Below are positions 9,378 through 19,578 of a stretch of 43,971 bases of DNA, in pieces; positions within the stretch are counted from its first letter, which is position 1, and each line of letters begins with the position of its first letter. The stretch is from contig JAOAJC010000002.1 of the NCBI GenBank assembly GCA_026414385.1, forward strand, positions 1 through 43,971, in the 5' to 3' direction. Source of the stretch: Candidatus Pacearchaeota archaeon. Lineage in GTDB: Archaea > Nanobdellota > Nanobdellia > Pacearchaeales > GW2011-AR1. The position numbers and the translations under genes were made by a program. Below the pieces are notes generated by a model that did not search any database, was not told the origin of the DNA, and saw only the letters and a list, made by a program, of their open reading frames with translations.

Positions 9378-9449
9378 GCCCCAACCGGGAATCGAACCCG
9401 GATCCCGACCGCGACAGGGTCGTGTACTAAGCCATTATACGATTGAGGC
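9378..9449 (-). tRNA. tRNA-Asp(GTC)
   Basis: GCCTCAA...CGACC CTGTCGC GGTCG...CCGGGTTCGATTCCCGG TTGGGGC G. Confidence 0.93.
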
Positions 9450-9482
9450 TTGATTATCTATTATAAAACTAATTTTTAAAAT

Positions 9483-12053
9483 TTATTGTTTTTGTTGTTC
9501 TCTCGGCGATTCAGGAAGCTCTGGCTCATCGTGAGGCACTTTTACAATATCAGCCACTCTATCACCTTCATGTAATTTGACAATTCTTACTCCTTGTGTT
9601 GCTCTTCCCATTACTCGCAACTCTTTCATTCTTACTCTTATTATCATTCCTTTTGTTGTTGTGATTATTGCAGAATCTTTATCATCCACACTTATTGTTC
9701 CGATAACATAACCTGTCTTTTCCCCGACCTTCAAATTAATTACCCCCTTCGCAGCTCTTGATGTCTTTCTGTAACTATCTAATTCAGAACGCTTCCCAAA
9801 ACCTTTTGAAGTAATTGTCAAAATTGTTGTTTTCCCGTCTTTCGGCAAGCTTTCTAAAGAAACAACCTCGTCATCAGCTCTTAATGTAATGCCTTTTATC
9901 CCATAACTTGCCCTTCCCATTGCTCTAACCTCATCAGAATCAAATCTTATTGCCCAACCCTTCTTTGTTACAAGCAAAACTTCTTGCTTATCTTCAACTC
10001 TCTCAACACCAACAATAACATCAGAACCATCAGCAGGCAAATTCATTATTCTCACTCCTGTACTTCTTGGTTTTGACACCAATTTTAATGGTAATTTCTT
10101 CACCATTCCAAGTTTTGTAACAAACATTAAATAACCATCATCAAAGTTTCTTATTGCCATTACATTAGCAATAACTTCGTCTTTTAAGTTGAGAAGATTT
10201 ACTATTGCCTTCCCTTTACTCTGCCTCTCGGCAGCAGGCACGTCATTAGCTTTTAACCAATAAACTCTTCCTCTTGAAGTAAAGAAAAGAAGATAATCAT
10301 GAGTAGAACAAGCAATTAAATTCTTTACAACATCCTCTTCTTTCAATTCCCCGCCAGAAACCCCTGCCCCGCCTCTTTTCTGCTCTTTATAAGCTTTCAA
10401 ATCCACTCGCTTAATATAACCACCATTAGTTATCATAACAACAACATCTTTTCTCTCTATTATATCTGCCTCACCTATCTCCTCTATCTGCTTGACTATC
10501 TTAGTTTTTCTCTCATCACCGTATTTTGCCTTTAAATCAGAAACCTCTTTTTTGATTATCTTCAAAATTTCTTTTTCATCATCCAACACTTTTTTTAAAT
10601 AAGCGATTTCTTCTTTCAATTTCTTCTGCTCATCTTCAAATTTGGTTTTTTCAAGATGAGTTAATTGTTGTAATTTAATCTCTAATACTGCTTTCGCTTG
10701 TCTTGTTGTCAAGCCAAATTTTTTCATCAAACCATCATGAGCAACAGAAGTATTATCCGCTTTTTTAATAAATTCAACAATTTTATCAATATTCTTTAAT
10801 GCAATTAACAAACCATCAACAATTTCCAATCTTTCTTCATCTTTCTTCAAATCAAATTTGCATCTATTTGTAACAATTTGTTTTCTATATTTTACATATT
10901 CTACAATTATGTCTTTCAAAGTTAATATCTTTGGTTTTTTATCTACTAATGCTAATATGTTAGCATCAAAATTTGTTTGAACATTTGTAAATTTGTATAA
11001 TTTATTTAGAGTATACTTTGGATCAACACCTTTTCTTAATTCAATAACAATCCTTACTTTATTTTTTGCACTTTCATCTCTAATATCCCAAATATCAGGA
11101 AGCTTTTTCTCGGACGATAACTTCGCAATATCCCTAACAAGTTCTGCTTTATTAACCATATACGGCAATTCTGTGATTACTATCGTTGGTTTTCCTTTAT
11201 GTTCTTCCATAACTATTTTTGAACGCACAACAATCTTGCCTTTTCCAGTTTTATACATGTCTTTCGCGCCAGAACCCATAATTATCCCACCAGTTGGAAA
11301 ATCAGGCCCTTTCACAATTTCACAAAGTTCATCAACGCTAATTTCCGGTTTATTGATATATTCAATAATTGCATCACAAACCTCTGTTAGATTGTGCGGC
11401 GGAATATTTGTTGCCATTCCAACAGCAATTCCAGTTGCACCATTTATTAACAAATTTGGTAATTTAGCAGGTAATGTATCTGGCTCTTTTGTTGAATTAT
11501 CAAAATTAGGAATCATTTTTACTGTTTCCTTGTCAATATCTTCAAGCATCTCCATCGCAATCTTACTAAGCTTCACTTCTGTATAACGCATTGCAGCAGC
11601 AGAATCCCCATCCATACTACCAAAATTTCCCTGTCCATGAACAAGAGGATATCTTAATGAGAAATCTTGTGCCAACCTAACCATCGCATCATAAACAGCC
11701 AAATCACCATGTGGATGATATTTTCCAAGAACCTCTCCAACAACAGCAGCAGATTTTTTTGTTGGTTTTGAAGGTTCTAATCCAATAGAATTCATTGCAT
11801 ATAAAATTCTTCTATGCACTGGTTTTAATCCATCTTCAACAGAAGGCAAAGCCCTCTGAACTATCACAGACATTGCATAATCAATATAAGCTTTCTCCAA
11901 TTCCTCGCTAATTTCAGCTCCCTCAACCCCTTTCTCGCCTTTTTCTTTTGCAATAATGTTTTTCTCTCTTCTTTTTTCTTCTTCAATTTCAGCTTTTTTA
12001 TCAGCAATATTCTCTTGTTTGATTATCTCTTCTTCTGTTTTTTTTGGAGTCAT
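9483..12053 (-). CDS. gyrA: DNA gyrase subunit A
   Basis: [36 protein letters not shown] active-site Tyr, GyrA-box-like [12 protein letters not shown]; charged ~45-aa N-terminal extension. Confidence 0.95.
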   Translation of the reverse strand: MTPKKTEEEIIKQENIADKKAEIEEEKRREKNIIAKEKGEKGVEGAEISEELEKAYIDYAMSVIVQRALPSVEDGLKPVHRRILYAMNSIGLEPSKPTKKSAAVVGEVLGKYHPHGDLAVYDAMVRLAQDFSLRYPLVHGQGNFGSMDGDSAAAMRYTEVKLSKIAMEMLEDIDKETVKMIPNFDNSTKEPDTLPAKLPNLLINGATGIAVGMATNIPPHNLTEVCDAIIEYINKPEISVDELCEIVKGPDFPTGGIIMGSGAKDMYKTGKGKIVVRSKIVMEEHKGKPTIVITELPYMVNKAELVRDIAKLSSEKKLPDIWDIRDESAKNKVRIVIELRKGVDPKYTLNKLYKFTNVQTNFDANILALVDKKPKILTLKDIIVEYVKYRKQIVTNRCKFDLKKDEERLEIVDGLLIALKNIDKIVEFIKKADNTSVAHDGLMKKFGLTTRQAKAVLEIKLQQLTHLEKTKFEDEQKKLKEEIAYLKKVLDDEKEILKIIKKEVSDLKAKYGDERKTKIVKQIEEIGEADIIERKDVVVMITNGGYIKRVDLKAYKEQKRGGAGVSGGELKEEDVVKNLIACSTHDYLLFFTSRGRVYWLKANDVPAAERQSKGKAIVNLLNLKDEVIANVMAIRNFDDGYLMFVTKLGMVKKLPLKLVSKPRSTGVRIMNLPADGSDVIVGVERVEDKQEVLLVTKKGWAIRFDSDEVRAMGRASYGIKGITLRADDEVVSLESLPKDGKTTILTITSKGFGKRSELDSYRKTSRAAKGVINLKVGEKTGYVIGTISVDDKDSAIITTTKGMIIRVRMKELRVMGRATQGVRIVKLHEGDRVADIVKVPHDEPELPESPREQQKQ

Positions 12054-12054
12054 G

Positions 12055-12222
12055 TTATTTTATCTCCTTATCTTTGTTTATTTTAACATTGTAATTAATT
12101 TCTACCTCTGGAAAAATCCCCTCAAACCCGCAACTATTACATTTGTGATTTCCTAATAAACCAACATATGTTAAATCAACATTATCGCTCTCGCAATTTG
12201 GACAAATTATAACTGATACCAT
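12055..12222 (-). CDS. 55-aa zinc-ribbon protein between gyrB and gyrA
   Basis: [55 protein letters not shown]; CPxC...CxxC; stop 1 nt before gyrA ATG. Not in the ORF track. Confidence 0.75.
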   Translation of the reverse strand: MVSVIICPNCESDNVDLTYVGLLGNHKCNSCGFEGIFPEVEINYNVKINKDKEIK

Positions 12223-12299
12223 TTTAATTTAATACCTCTTTGTAACTATTCATTTCCATTATGTTTATGTTAAATTGTTTAATTTTATAAACTATCATC

Positions 12300-14249
12300 T
12301 TAAATATCAATTTGAGCTTCGTGAGCTTTCTCAGCAATAAATTGTCTCCTTGCCTCAACATCCTCCCCCATTAATTTTGAAAATAATTCATCTGCAATCG
12401 CTGCATCTTCAATAGTTACTCTTTTTAATAACCTTGTCTTTGGATTCATTGTCGTCTCCCATAATTGTTCAGGATTCATCTCTCCCAATCCTTTAAATCT
12501 TTGAACTTCTGCACCACCAATTTCTTTTTGTAAAGATTTTAACTCTTCATCAGAATAAACATAATGATCTCCTCTTTTCCTTACTCTATATAACGGCGAA
12601 ACAGCAATATACAAATTCCCATTTTCAATTATTTTTGGCATAAACCTAAAAAAGAAAGTTAACAATAATGTCTTTATATGTGCGCCATCAACATCTGCAT
12701 CAGTCATTATTATTATTTTTGAATATCTTAAATCCTCAATTTTAAATTGTTCTCCAATACCAGTCCCCATAGCAGTAATAAGATTTGAGATTTGTTCATT
12801 GCTTAACACTGTTACAGGATTTGCTTTTTCAACATTAAGAATCTTTCCCCGTAATGGTAAAATTGCTTGAAATTCTTTGTTTCTGGCCATCTTTGCAGAA
12901 CCCCCAGCAGAATCTCCCTCAACAATAAATAATTCTGTATTTTCCGCTTTTGTTTTTGAACAATCAGCAAGTTTTCCAGGCAATCCGGAAAATCCAAAAG
13001 CACTTTTCCTTCTTACCAATTCCTTGGCTTTTTTTGCGGCATTTCTTGCTCTCTGCGCCTCCAATCCTTTATTTACAATCTCTTTTGCAATAGAAGGATT
13101 TTCTTCAAAGAATTCGCTAAGAAAATCCATAGTTATGCTATCAACAATACCTTTTATCTCAGAATTTCCAAGTTTTGTTTTTGTCTGTCCTTCAAATTGA
13201 GGTTCTGGAATTTTTAAAGATAACACTGCTGCTAAACCTTCCCTGACATCATCACCGCTTAAAGCCTCATTTTTAAGCATTTTATTTTTGCTTGCATAAT
13301 TGTTTAATGCTCTTGTTAGTGCAGTTTTAAAACCAGAAACATGAGTCCCGCCCTCAACGGTATTAATAGTATTTACAAAACTTAACACATTTTCCTGATA
13401 ACCAGAATTATATTGAATGGCAAACTCTACAACAACCTTGTCTTTTTCTTTTATGTGATAAATTGGCTTATGCAAAACATCTTTATTTTTATTAACCCAT
13501 TTTATAAAATCTATTAATCCGCCTTCAAAATTAAAAACTTCTTTTTTATTTGTTTTCTCTTCTTCAAGCACAATTTTTATTCCTTTATTTAAGAAAGCAA
13601 TTTCCCTCATTCTTGCGGCAAGCACAGAAAAATCAAAATCGGTTGTTGAAAATATTGTTTCATCAGGATAAAATGTTACTTCTGTTCCTGTTTCGTCTTT
13701 ATCAACCTCTCCAACAATTTTTACATCATATAATGGCTTACCAATTTTGTATTCTTGTTGATAGATTTTACCATTTCTTTTAACTCTTACTCTCATTAAT
13801 TTTGATAAAGCCGCAACAACACTTATTCCCACGCCATGCAATCCGCCAGAAACCTTATAAACATCTTTCTCAAATTTTCCTCCTGCATGTAATTTCGTAA
13901 CAGCTATTTCAAGTGCGGGTTTCTTATAAATTGGGTGCGGTTCAACAGGAATTCCCCTGCCATTATCAACTACAGTTACGCTCCCATCTTTATTTATTGT
14001 AACTTTAATCAAATCACAATAACCAGCAAGTGCCTCGTCAACAGAATTATCCACAATTTCATATACTAAATGATGCAATCCTGCTTTTCCAGTAGAACCA
14101 ATATACATCGCAGGCCTATGTCTAACTCCATCTAAACCTTCAAGAACCTTAATGGCTCCGGCGCCATAAGATTTCACTTTTTCTTCTCCGCTTTTTTGAT
14201 TACTCATCTTAAAATTCCTAAAAACCACCCAATGATTTTTAATTTTCAA
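12300..14249 (-). CDS. gyrB: DNA gyrase subunit B
   Basis: LEGLDGVRHRPAMYIGSTGKAGLHHLVYEIVDNSVDEALAG, EGDSAGGSAKMARNKEFQAILPLRGKILNVEKA, TDADVDGAHI. True start is probably MSNQKS near 14207. Confidence 0.95.
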   Translation of the reverse strand: MKIKNHWVVFRNFKMSNQKSGEEKVKSYGAGAIKVLEGLDGVRHRPAMYIGSTGKAGLHHLVYEIVDNSVDEALAGYCDLIKVTINKDGSVTVVDNGRGIPVEPHPIYKKPALEIAVTKLHAGGKFEKDVYKVSGGLHGVGISVVAALSKLMRVRVKRNGKIYQQEYKIGKPLYDVKIVGEVDKDETGTEVTFYPDETIFSTTDFDFSVLAARMREIAFLNKGIKIVLEEEKTNKKEVFNFEGGLIDFIKWVNKNKDVLHKPIYHIKEKDKVVVEFAIQYNSGYQENVLSFVNTINTVEGGTHVSGFKTALTRALNNYASKNKMLKNEALSGDDVREGLAAVLSLKIPEPQFEGQTKTKLGNSEIKGIVDSITMDFLSEFFEENPSIAKEIVNKGLEAQRARNAAKKAKELVRRKSAFGFSGLPGKLADCSKTKAENTELFIVEGDSAGGSAKMARNKEFQAILPLRGKILNVEKANPVTVLSNEQISNLITAMGTGIGEQFKIEDLRYSKIIIMTDADVDGAHIKTLLLTFFFRFMPKIIENGNLYIAVSPLYRVRKRGDHYVYSDEELKSLQKEIGGAEVQRFKGLGEMNPEQLWETTMNPKTRLLKRVTIEDAAIADELFSKLMGEDVEARRQFIAEKAHEAQIDI

Positions 14250-14387
14250 TCATAAAAATTAAATTCACTTTATAAACCTTACTGCACTTTTTAAAAATTT
14301 ATCGACGACAAAATAAGTTTTTCTTTTTAAGCGATATAAATTCAAAACATATCAAACACTAATTATCTTACAATTACTTCTACATAG

Positions 14388-14579
14388 TTATTTGTTTTCA
14401 ATCGCTTTTTCCTTTAAATAGAATTTTGTCCATTTTAATCTTCTTTTATCTCGTTTCAATTTCAAAGCATTTCTCCTACATTTACTAGAACAATAAAATT
14501 TGATTGTCCCATCATTACAAATTAAATGCACGCCCTTAAATGGTTCGCTCTCCTTTCCACAAAATACGCATTTTGTCAT
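14388..14579 (-). CDS. rpl24e: Ribosomal protein eL24
   Basis: CVFCGKESEPFKGVHLICNDGTIKFYCSSKCRRNALKLKRDKRRLKWT. Confidence 0.93.
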   Translation of the reverse strand: MTKCVFCGKESEPFKGVHLICNDGTIKFYCSSKCRRNALKLKRDKRRLKWTKFYLKEKAIENK

Positions 14580-14580
14580 T

Positions 14581-14889
14581 TTAGGTACTCCTTATTTTTT
14601 TATTTTCTCTAATTCTTCTTGCCTCAATCTCTGTCTCTCTTAATGTTAATAAGTCCCCCACCTTAACAGGACCTTTTACATTTCTTCTTATTGTCTTACC
14701 CTCATTTCTTCCACTCAAAATCTTACAATTAACTTGAGTAACCTCTCCCCTTGCTCCGGTTCTTGCAACAATTTCTTCTACAAGTGCATTAGCCGCCTCT
14801 TCGCTAACTAATTTGGTTATTGTTCCGCCCTTTGAAGAAGTTTTTGCTTCTTGTTCTTTTTTTGATTTTTGTTTTTTGGCGCTGCCCAT
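14581..14889 (-). CDS. rps28e: Ribosomal protein eS28 with N-terminal extension
   Basis: [58 protein letters not shown]. Confidence 0.92.
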   Translation of the reverse strand: MGSAKKQKSKKEQEAKTSSKGGTITKLVSEEAANALVEEIVARTGARGEVTQVNCKILSGRNEGKTIRRNVKGPVKVGDLLTLRETEIEARRIRENKKIRST

Positions 14890-14890
14890 A

Positions 14891-15205
14891 TTACTTCGCT
14901 AATTGCTTTTTCAATTGAACAATATCATCTTCAGCCTCGCCCGGATTAATAACCGCAACAGAAGAAGCATTAACTTTAATTCCAGCAGCCAGTCCCAATT
15001 TTTGTTTTGAATCTACCTCAACACAAGGAATGTTTTTTTCCTTGCATAAAACTTGCAAATGAGAAACAATTTCTTTCGGCTCAACATCTTTAGCAACAAC
15101 AACAAGCTTTGCGATACCTAACTCTACAGCTTTCGTCACCTCATTAGTCCCTTTATCTATTTTTCCAGTTTTTCTCGCTGTTTCTATAATATTATAATAG
15201 TCCAT
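14891..15205 (-). CDS. rpl7ae: Ribosomal protein L7Ae
   Basis: [58 protein letters not shown]. Confidence 0.95.
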   Translation of the reverse strand: MDYYNIIETARKTGKIDKGTNEVTKAVELGIAKLVVVAKDVEPKEIVSHLQVLCKEKNIPCVEVDSKQKLGLAAGIKVNASSVAVINPGEAEDDIVQLKKQLAK

Positions 15206-15216
15206 TTTTCCTCTGC

Positions 15217-15232
15217 AACCGCTTCATCGGTT
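15217..15232 (-). promoter_or_regulatory. Small hairpin in the predicted L7Ae 5' leader
   Basis: Minus-strand AACCG-ATGAAG-CGGTT about 12 nt upstream of the L7Ae ATG. Confidence 0.35.
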
Positions 15233-15332
15233 AGTTATAAGTTAAAAAAGCGGTTTATAAATCTTATTCTTTTTCTTGTCTTTAACTTGTTATTTAAATA
15301 TCCAAAGAAAACTAGCAAAAAAGAACTAAAAA

Positions 15333-16322
15333 TTACCTCCAACTAACATAAACCTCGTCTGTGCGCTCTCGCGGTAAAATATCAACCTCATTTATGTTTC
15401 TTGGATAATTTTTTTTGTTAAATAAAATCTCTCCTAAAAAAGCAATCATTGCCCCATTATCTACCAAAAATTCTTTTGCAGGACAAAAAAATTTCGCTTC
15501 TCTTTCTTTACACATTATTTTTGCCATCTCTTGCAACCTTGAATTACAAGCAACCCCGCCGCCCAGAACAAGCTCATTCTTATTTATATGCGCCATTGCC
15601 CTCTCAGCAGCCTCTATTAGCATAGCAAAAGCAGTTTCTTGTAATGAAAAAGATAAGTCTTCTATTTTCTCGCCTTTATCAAATAATTGCTGTATTTTTG
15701 TTTGCATTCCTGAAAAAGAGACATCCATACCTTTTATTGAATATGGTAACTCAATATATTTTCCATTTTTTGCCAATTGCTCTATTTTTGGCCCACCAGG
15801 AAAAGGAATTCCCATATGTCTTGCCACTTTATCAATAAAGTTTCCTATTCCTATATCCAAAGTTTCTCCAAAAACTCTATATTTTCCAGATGCATAAGCA
15901 ATAATTTGAGTATTTGCTCCAGAAGCATAAAGCAACACAGGATCTTTCGCTCCAGAGATTCTCCCAATCTCCAAATGTGCAATACAATGATTTATGGGAA
16001 TAATAGGCACTTTTAATTCCATCGCTTTCTTCTTTGCGAAATCCATCCCTGCTTTTAAACACGGAGCCAATCCAGGCGCATTTGACAAAGCAATTGCATC
16101 AATCTTTTTCTCATTTATTCTCGCTTTTTCTAACGCCTCCCACCATAATTTTTCTGCAACCTCCTTATGATGTTTTGCGCTCTCAATTGGAACAATCCCC
16201 CCTTTTTTTGGAACATACATATCTTTCACATTCGTTAATATCTTTCCATTATCAACAACCCCTACCCCGAATGTATGCGCAGTACATTCAATGCCAACAA
16301 TCATACTATTAGTTATAATCAC
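15333..16322 (-). CDS. kae1: KEOPS subunit Kae1 (TsaD family, t6A synthesis)
   Basis: MIVGIECTAHTFGVGVVD, PLxHHKEVAE-like region, NHCIAHLEIGR, GGGVACNSRLQEM. True start is probably the internal Met near 16304. Confidence 0.95.
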   Translation of the reverse strand: MIITNSMIVGIECTAHTFGVGVVDNGKILTNVKDMYVPKKGGIVPIESAKHHKEVAEKLWWEALEKARINEKKIDAIALSNAPGLAPCLKAGMDFAKKKAMELKVPIIPINHCIAHLEIGRISGAKDPVLLYASGANTQIIAYASGKYRVFGETLDIGIGNFIDKVARHMGIPFPGGPKIEQLAKNGKYIELPYSIKGMDVSFSGMQTKIQQLFDKGEKIEDLSFSLQETAFAMLIEAAERAMAHINKNELVLGGGVACNSRLQEMAKIMCKEREAKFFCPAKEFLVDNGAMIAFLGEILFNKKNYPRNINEVDILPRERTDEVYVSWR

Positions 16323-16358
16323 AAGATTTTAAAATTAGTGTTTTGATAATAAAAGATA

Positions 16359-16685
16359 ATGAGCAGAAAAAAACCAAGCAGATTAGAGATGGAGTGTATA
16401 GATGAACACAAAGAAAATATACCATTTAATGAAACAAATTATATCAAATTGGAAAATAAAGAATTTACTGACATATTACTTGAAAGATTAAAAACTAAAA
16501 ATCCTCTTTATTATAAAGTTATAGAAAAATCATATATTGAAGGAAAAACCCTCAATTTAATAGGAAAAGAACTTGGATATTCTAGAGAATACATAAGATT
16601 AATTAAAATTGAAGCATTGCGATTACTTTACATTTTTGCAATTGACGAAATTTATAAACCTTTATTCAAAATAAAAAATAAATAA
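16359..16685 (+). CDS. Small sigma-70 region-4-like HTH protein
   Basis: RLKTKNPLYYKVIEKSYIEGKTLNLIGKELGYSREYIRLIKIEALRLL resembles sigma-70 region 4 (TLxEIGxxLGVTRERVRQIExxALxxL). Confidence 0.65.
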   Translation: MSRKKPSRLEMECIDEHKENIPFNETNYIKLENKEFTDILLERLKTKNPLYYKVIEKSYIEGKTLNLIGKELGYSREYIRLIKIEALRLLYIFAIDEIYKPLFKIKNK

Positions 16686-16700
16686 AATCCAATAAAAATT

Positions 16701-16823
16701 TTATCTTTTTTTCTTCCTTCCGCCGCGCGCCATTTTTGCCTCGCATACATTGCCCTTTCCGTCAACATAATAAAGGAAACCTGGCTTTCTTTTCACAGCG
16801 TTCTTTATTAAAATTGTTCCCAT
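16701..16823 (-). CDS. 40-aa conserved-looking basic protein
   Basis: MGTILIKNAVKRKPGFLYYVDGKGNVCEAKMARGGRKKKR with upstream GGAGGTG Shine-Dalgarno. Not in the ORF track. Confidence 0.75.
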   Translation of the reverse strand: MGTILIKNAVKRKPGFLYYVDGKGNVCEAKMARGGRKKKR

Positions 16824-16865
16824 TTAACACCTCCTTACAAAAATTATAATCAACTACTCTATAAT

Positions 16866-17204
16866 CTATTTAAACCTTTCTTTGCCGACGATAAAATTAA
16901 TTATTTTTTTGTTTTTATTATTAAATGGTATTTCAATTATTTTTTTGAATGGTTTTTTTGGACTAACGCAAAATTCAAATGGCTTTACAATTCTTTTCTC
17001 AACAACATTATTTTTCTCATCAAGCCACAAAACCAAAAATGAAAAAAACACAAAAAAAGAATGAATCGCATAATATCCTTTTTTGTCAAACTCAAACAAT
17101 AAATTGGCGCTTTCTTTTGGTTTGAACATCAAACCCAAAATCTTGTTTGCTTTTCTTACATTAATAAAAATTTTCTTACCCTGAAAAATAATTTTTATTT
17201 TCAT
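16866..17204 (-). CDS. DUF192-family protein
   Basis: KANKILGLMFKPKESANLLFEFDKKGYYAIHSFFVFFSFLVLWLDEKNNVVEKRIVKPFEFCVSPKKPFKKIIEIP. Confidence 0.75.
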   Translation of the reverse strand: MKIKIIFQGKKIFINVRKANKILGLMFKPKESANLLFEFDKKGYYAIHSFFVFFSFLVLWLDEKNNVVEKRIVKPFEFCVSPKKPFKKIIEIPFNNKNKKIINFIVGKERFK

Positions 17205-17583
17205 TTACTTCTTTTACCTCTTTTTTACTAATTAACTTTCTATGCAAATTATTAACCTCTTTTTCACAAACAAAATCATGATGTCTAAATCCTCCTCCAA
17301 AACATTTTGGGATATGCATAAGTTCATGAATTATTGTCTTGTCTTGCTCTTCTTTACTCATTTTATTAAATCTCTCTAAAAATTCAATCGCATAAAAAGC
17401 TTTAATACCAAGTGCTTTTTGCATTAATTTACCTAATGCATGACATCTTGCAATAGTCCCCCTGGTTTTGCTCCCATAACTCCTTATAAATCCAACTCTT
17501 GAAAAATCAATATGATTCATTCCAAGCACTTTTGCAATCTCCTCAGCTCTTTTTTTTAAGTCGTCTGCGTTTTCGTATCTCAT
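17176..17583 (-). CDS. Putative phage-type metallopeptidase
   Basis: IIHELMHIPKCFGGGFRHHD zinc-binding HExxH with downstream HH. Confidence 0.7.
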   Translation of the reverse strand: MRYENADDLKKRAEEIAKVLGMNHIDFSRVGFIRSYGSKTRGTIARCHALGKLMQKALGIKAFYAIEFLERFNKMSKEEQDKTIIHELMHIPKCFGGGFRHHDFVCEKEVNNLHRKLISKKEVKEVNENKNYFSG

Positions 17584-17615
17584 GTTATCTCAATCTTAAT
17601 AATCACATAAATCAA

Positions 17616-17813
17616 CTAATTCTTATATCCCAAATTAAATTCTCGTTCTTTTTTAATAGGAACAGAATAAATCGCCCCGCAATTATTACATCTATATATC
17701 TGCTCATAGTCACCTAAATTACCAATTAATTGCGAATTAGCGTGTTTTGTTTCTCTTAAACATCTTCCTTTCTTGCTTATTTTTTGTTCTAATCCCATTT
17801 TATTTTGTAACAA
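17616..17813 (-). CDS. Small zinc-binding hypothetical protein
   Basis: YRCNNCGAIYSV plus upstream GRCLRETKH. Confidence 0.55.
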   Translation of the reverse strand: MLQNKMGLEQKISKKGRCLRETKHANSQLIGNLGDYEQIYRCNNCGAIYSVPIKKEREFNLGYKN

Positions 17814-18978
17814 TTTCTATGCCATCTAAATGTTTAAGTTTATAATCTTTTCCAACAGCCTGTTTTGTTCTTATGCTTATTGCCTTTACAAAATTCTTTC
17901 CAATATCACTATGTAACCTGTAAGCAAAATCCAACGCAGTTGAGTTCGGCGGCATTAAAAAACAATCAGGCAATACTCTTCCTTGCGAATCAGTCATTTT
18001 AGAACTTGAAGCAGGAAATACTGCAACATATCCTAAAATATCTAAAACTACTTTATTTAAAACATCTTGAACACCAGTTGAGCCATACTCACAAAGAAAA
18101 TCCTCTATTTTTTTAAGTGCCTCTTTTTGCTGTTCGCTTAGTTGTTTTTTTATCTCAAATTTTTTTTCTCCAGGAACATAATGTATCAATCCATTTTTGT
18201 CAGCCTGTCTTAAACTTAATTCGCCATCAGCAAAGCAAGGAACAATAGGATAATCAAACTCTTTCATAACTTTTTCAAGATTTTCTTTGCTTTTTGGTTT
18301 ATCCATTTTATTAGCTGCAATTATCATCGCCTTGGTAGTTTTTCTTAATATTCTTGCAAACTCTGCCAATTGCTCCTCACCCCACATAGTTGGCTTTTCA
18401 GGATTCAACTTTGTCTTTAACAAAACTTGCTTAACATCATCCATAGCGACTTTTAATCCTGAAAACTGCTTTGCAACTGCCTCTGCAAAATTAGTTTTCT
18501 GCATCTCTATTTTTCTAGCAAATGGAGCCCATGCCTTTTTTAATATTCCCAAATACCACAAATCAAGCTCTCGTTCAATAAACTTTATATCGTTTCCAGG
18601 ATAATATCCATCCGTAGTTTTTCCTTCTGCATCTGTCTCTCCAGACATATCAACAACATGAATAAATGCGTCCGCCGAAGCCAAATCATTTAAAAATTCG
18701 CTCCCAAGCCCCTTTCCCTCACTCGCACCTGGAACCAATCCAGCTACATCAACTAATTCAAAAGGCACAAATCTCCAACCATCTTTAACATACCCTTCTC
18801 TCGGATTACTGATTTTTCCGAATTCAGCTGCCAAATCTCTTATTTTTACATATGCCATTCCATGATTTGGTTTTATCGTTGCAAAAGGATAAGGAGCAAT
18901 TAAAACATCTGCCAAAGTTGCTGCTTTGAAAAATGTGCTCTTTCCCGAATTAGGTTTTCCAACAATTCCAACCTGCAT
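17800..18978 (-). CDS. ychF: YchF/Obg-related GTPase with C-terminal TGS domain
   Basis: GIVGKPNSGKSTFFKAATLADVLIAPYPFATIKPNHG, DVAGLVPGASEGKGLG, NKMD; C-terminal TGS-like region. Confidence 0.93.
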   Translation of the reverse strand: MQVGIVGKPNSGKSTFFKAATLADVLIAPYPFATIKPNHGMAYVKIRDLAAEFGKISNPREGYVKDGWRFVPFELVDVAGLVPGASEGKGLGSEFLNDLASADAFIHVVDMSGETDAEGKTTDGYYPGNDIKFIERELDLWYLGILKKAWAPFARKIEMQKTNFAEAVAKQFSGLKVAMDDVKQVLLKTKLNPEKPTMWGEEQLAEFARILRKTTKAMIIAANKMDKPKSKENLEKVMKEFDYPIVPCFADGELSLRQADKNGLIHYVPGEKKFEIKKQLSEQQKEALKKIEDFLCEYGSTGVQDVLNKVVLDILGYVAVFPASSSKMTDSQGRVLPDCFLMPPNSTALDFAYRLHSDIGKNFVKAISIRTKQAVGKDYKLKHLDGIEIVTK

Positions 18979-19571
18979 TATATTATCTCCCTTAACAAAT
19001 CTTCAACTTTTTCTTTTAATTCTTCCAAAGTTCCGTCATTTATTATTTTATACTCAACAAACTCCATACATTTTCCTACTTGCTGCCCATAACTCTCTTC
19101 ATTAATCCCAAAATCGCGCGCATCCATTGCTTTTATCTCTTCCAATGTTTTTGGGTCACTGTCTTTATTTCTCCGTTTTATCCACTCAAACCTCTTTGTA
19201 TCAGGTGCATCAACGCCAATAAGAATAAAATCTCCAGCTAATTTAAATCTAAGAATTTCCTCTGGATTTCTTATTCCGCTAATAACATAATTCTTCCCGA
19301 TTTGCATTTTTTTTAAAATTCTATCAGCCCAATACCCCCCACCATATTTTTTTCTCATCTCATTTCCCAAATCTTGCAGGTTTTTTCTGTTTATTTCAAT
19401 CCCTCTTGCTCTTGCTTCTTCTCTTACTTCTGAACTCAAATTTAATTTAATAAATCCCTTCTTTTCCAAAATGTCTGCAACAACATCTTTGCCAGAAGCA
19501 ATTGGCCCAACTATTCCAATTATCATAAAATAAAAACGCAAAGCAATCTTTATATAGATTATTAAACTCAA
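18978..19571 (-). CDS. Dephospho-CoA kinase/adenylate-kinase-like P-loop kinase
   Basis: MIIGIVGPIASGKDVVADILEKKGFIKLNLSSEVREEA...NLQDLGNEMRKKYGGGYWADRIL. True start is probably MIIGIVG near 19526. Confidence 0.75.
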   Translation of the reverse strand: MSLIIYIKIALRFYFMIIGIVGPIASGKDVVADILEKKGFIKLNLSSEVREEARARGIEINRKNLQDLGNEMRKKYGGGYWADRILKKMQIGKNYVISGIRNPEEILRFKLAGDFILIGVDAPDTKRFEWIKRRNKDSDPKTLEEIKAMDARDFGINEESYGQQVGKCMEFVEYKIINDGTLEELKEKVEDLLREII

Positions 19572-19578
19572 ATTTAAC

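Noticed and set aside
10993-11586. 197-aa plus ORF antisense to gyrA
   Set aside because: Shadow ORF of a strongly supported CDS; the same applies to other antisense ORFs over hisS, ychF, kae1, infB, polX and the P-type ATPase.
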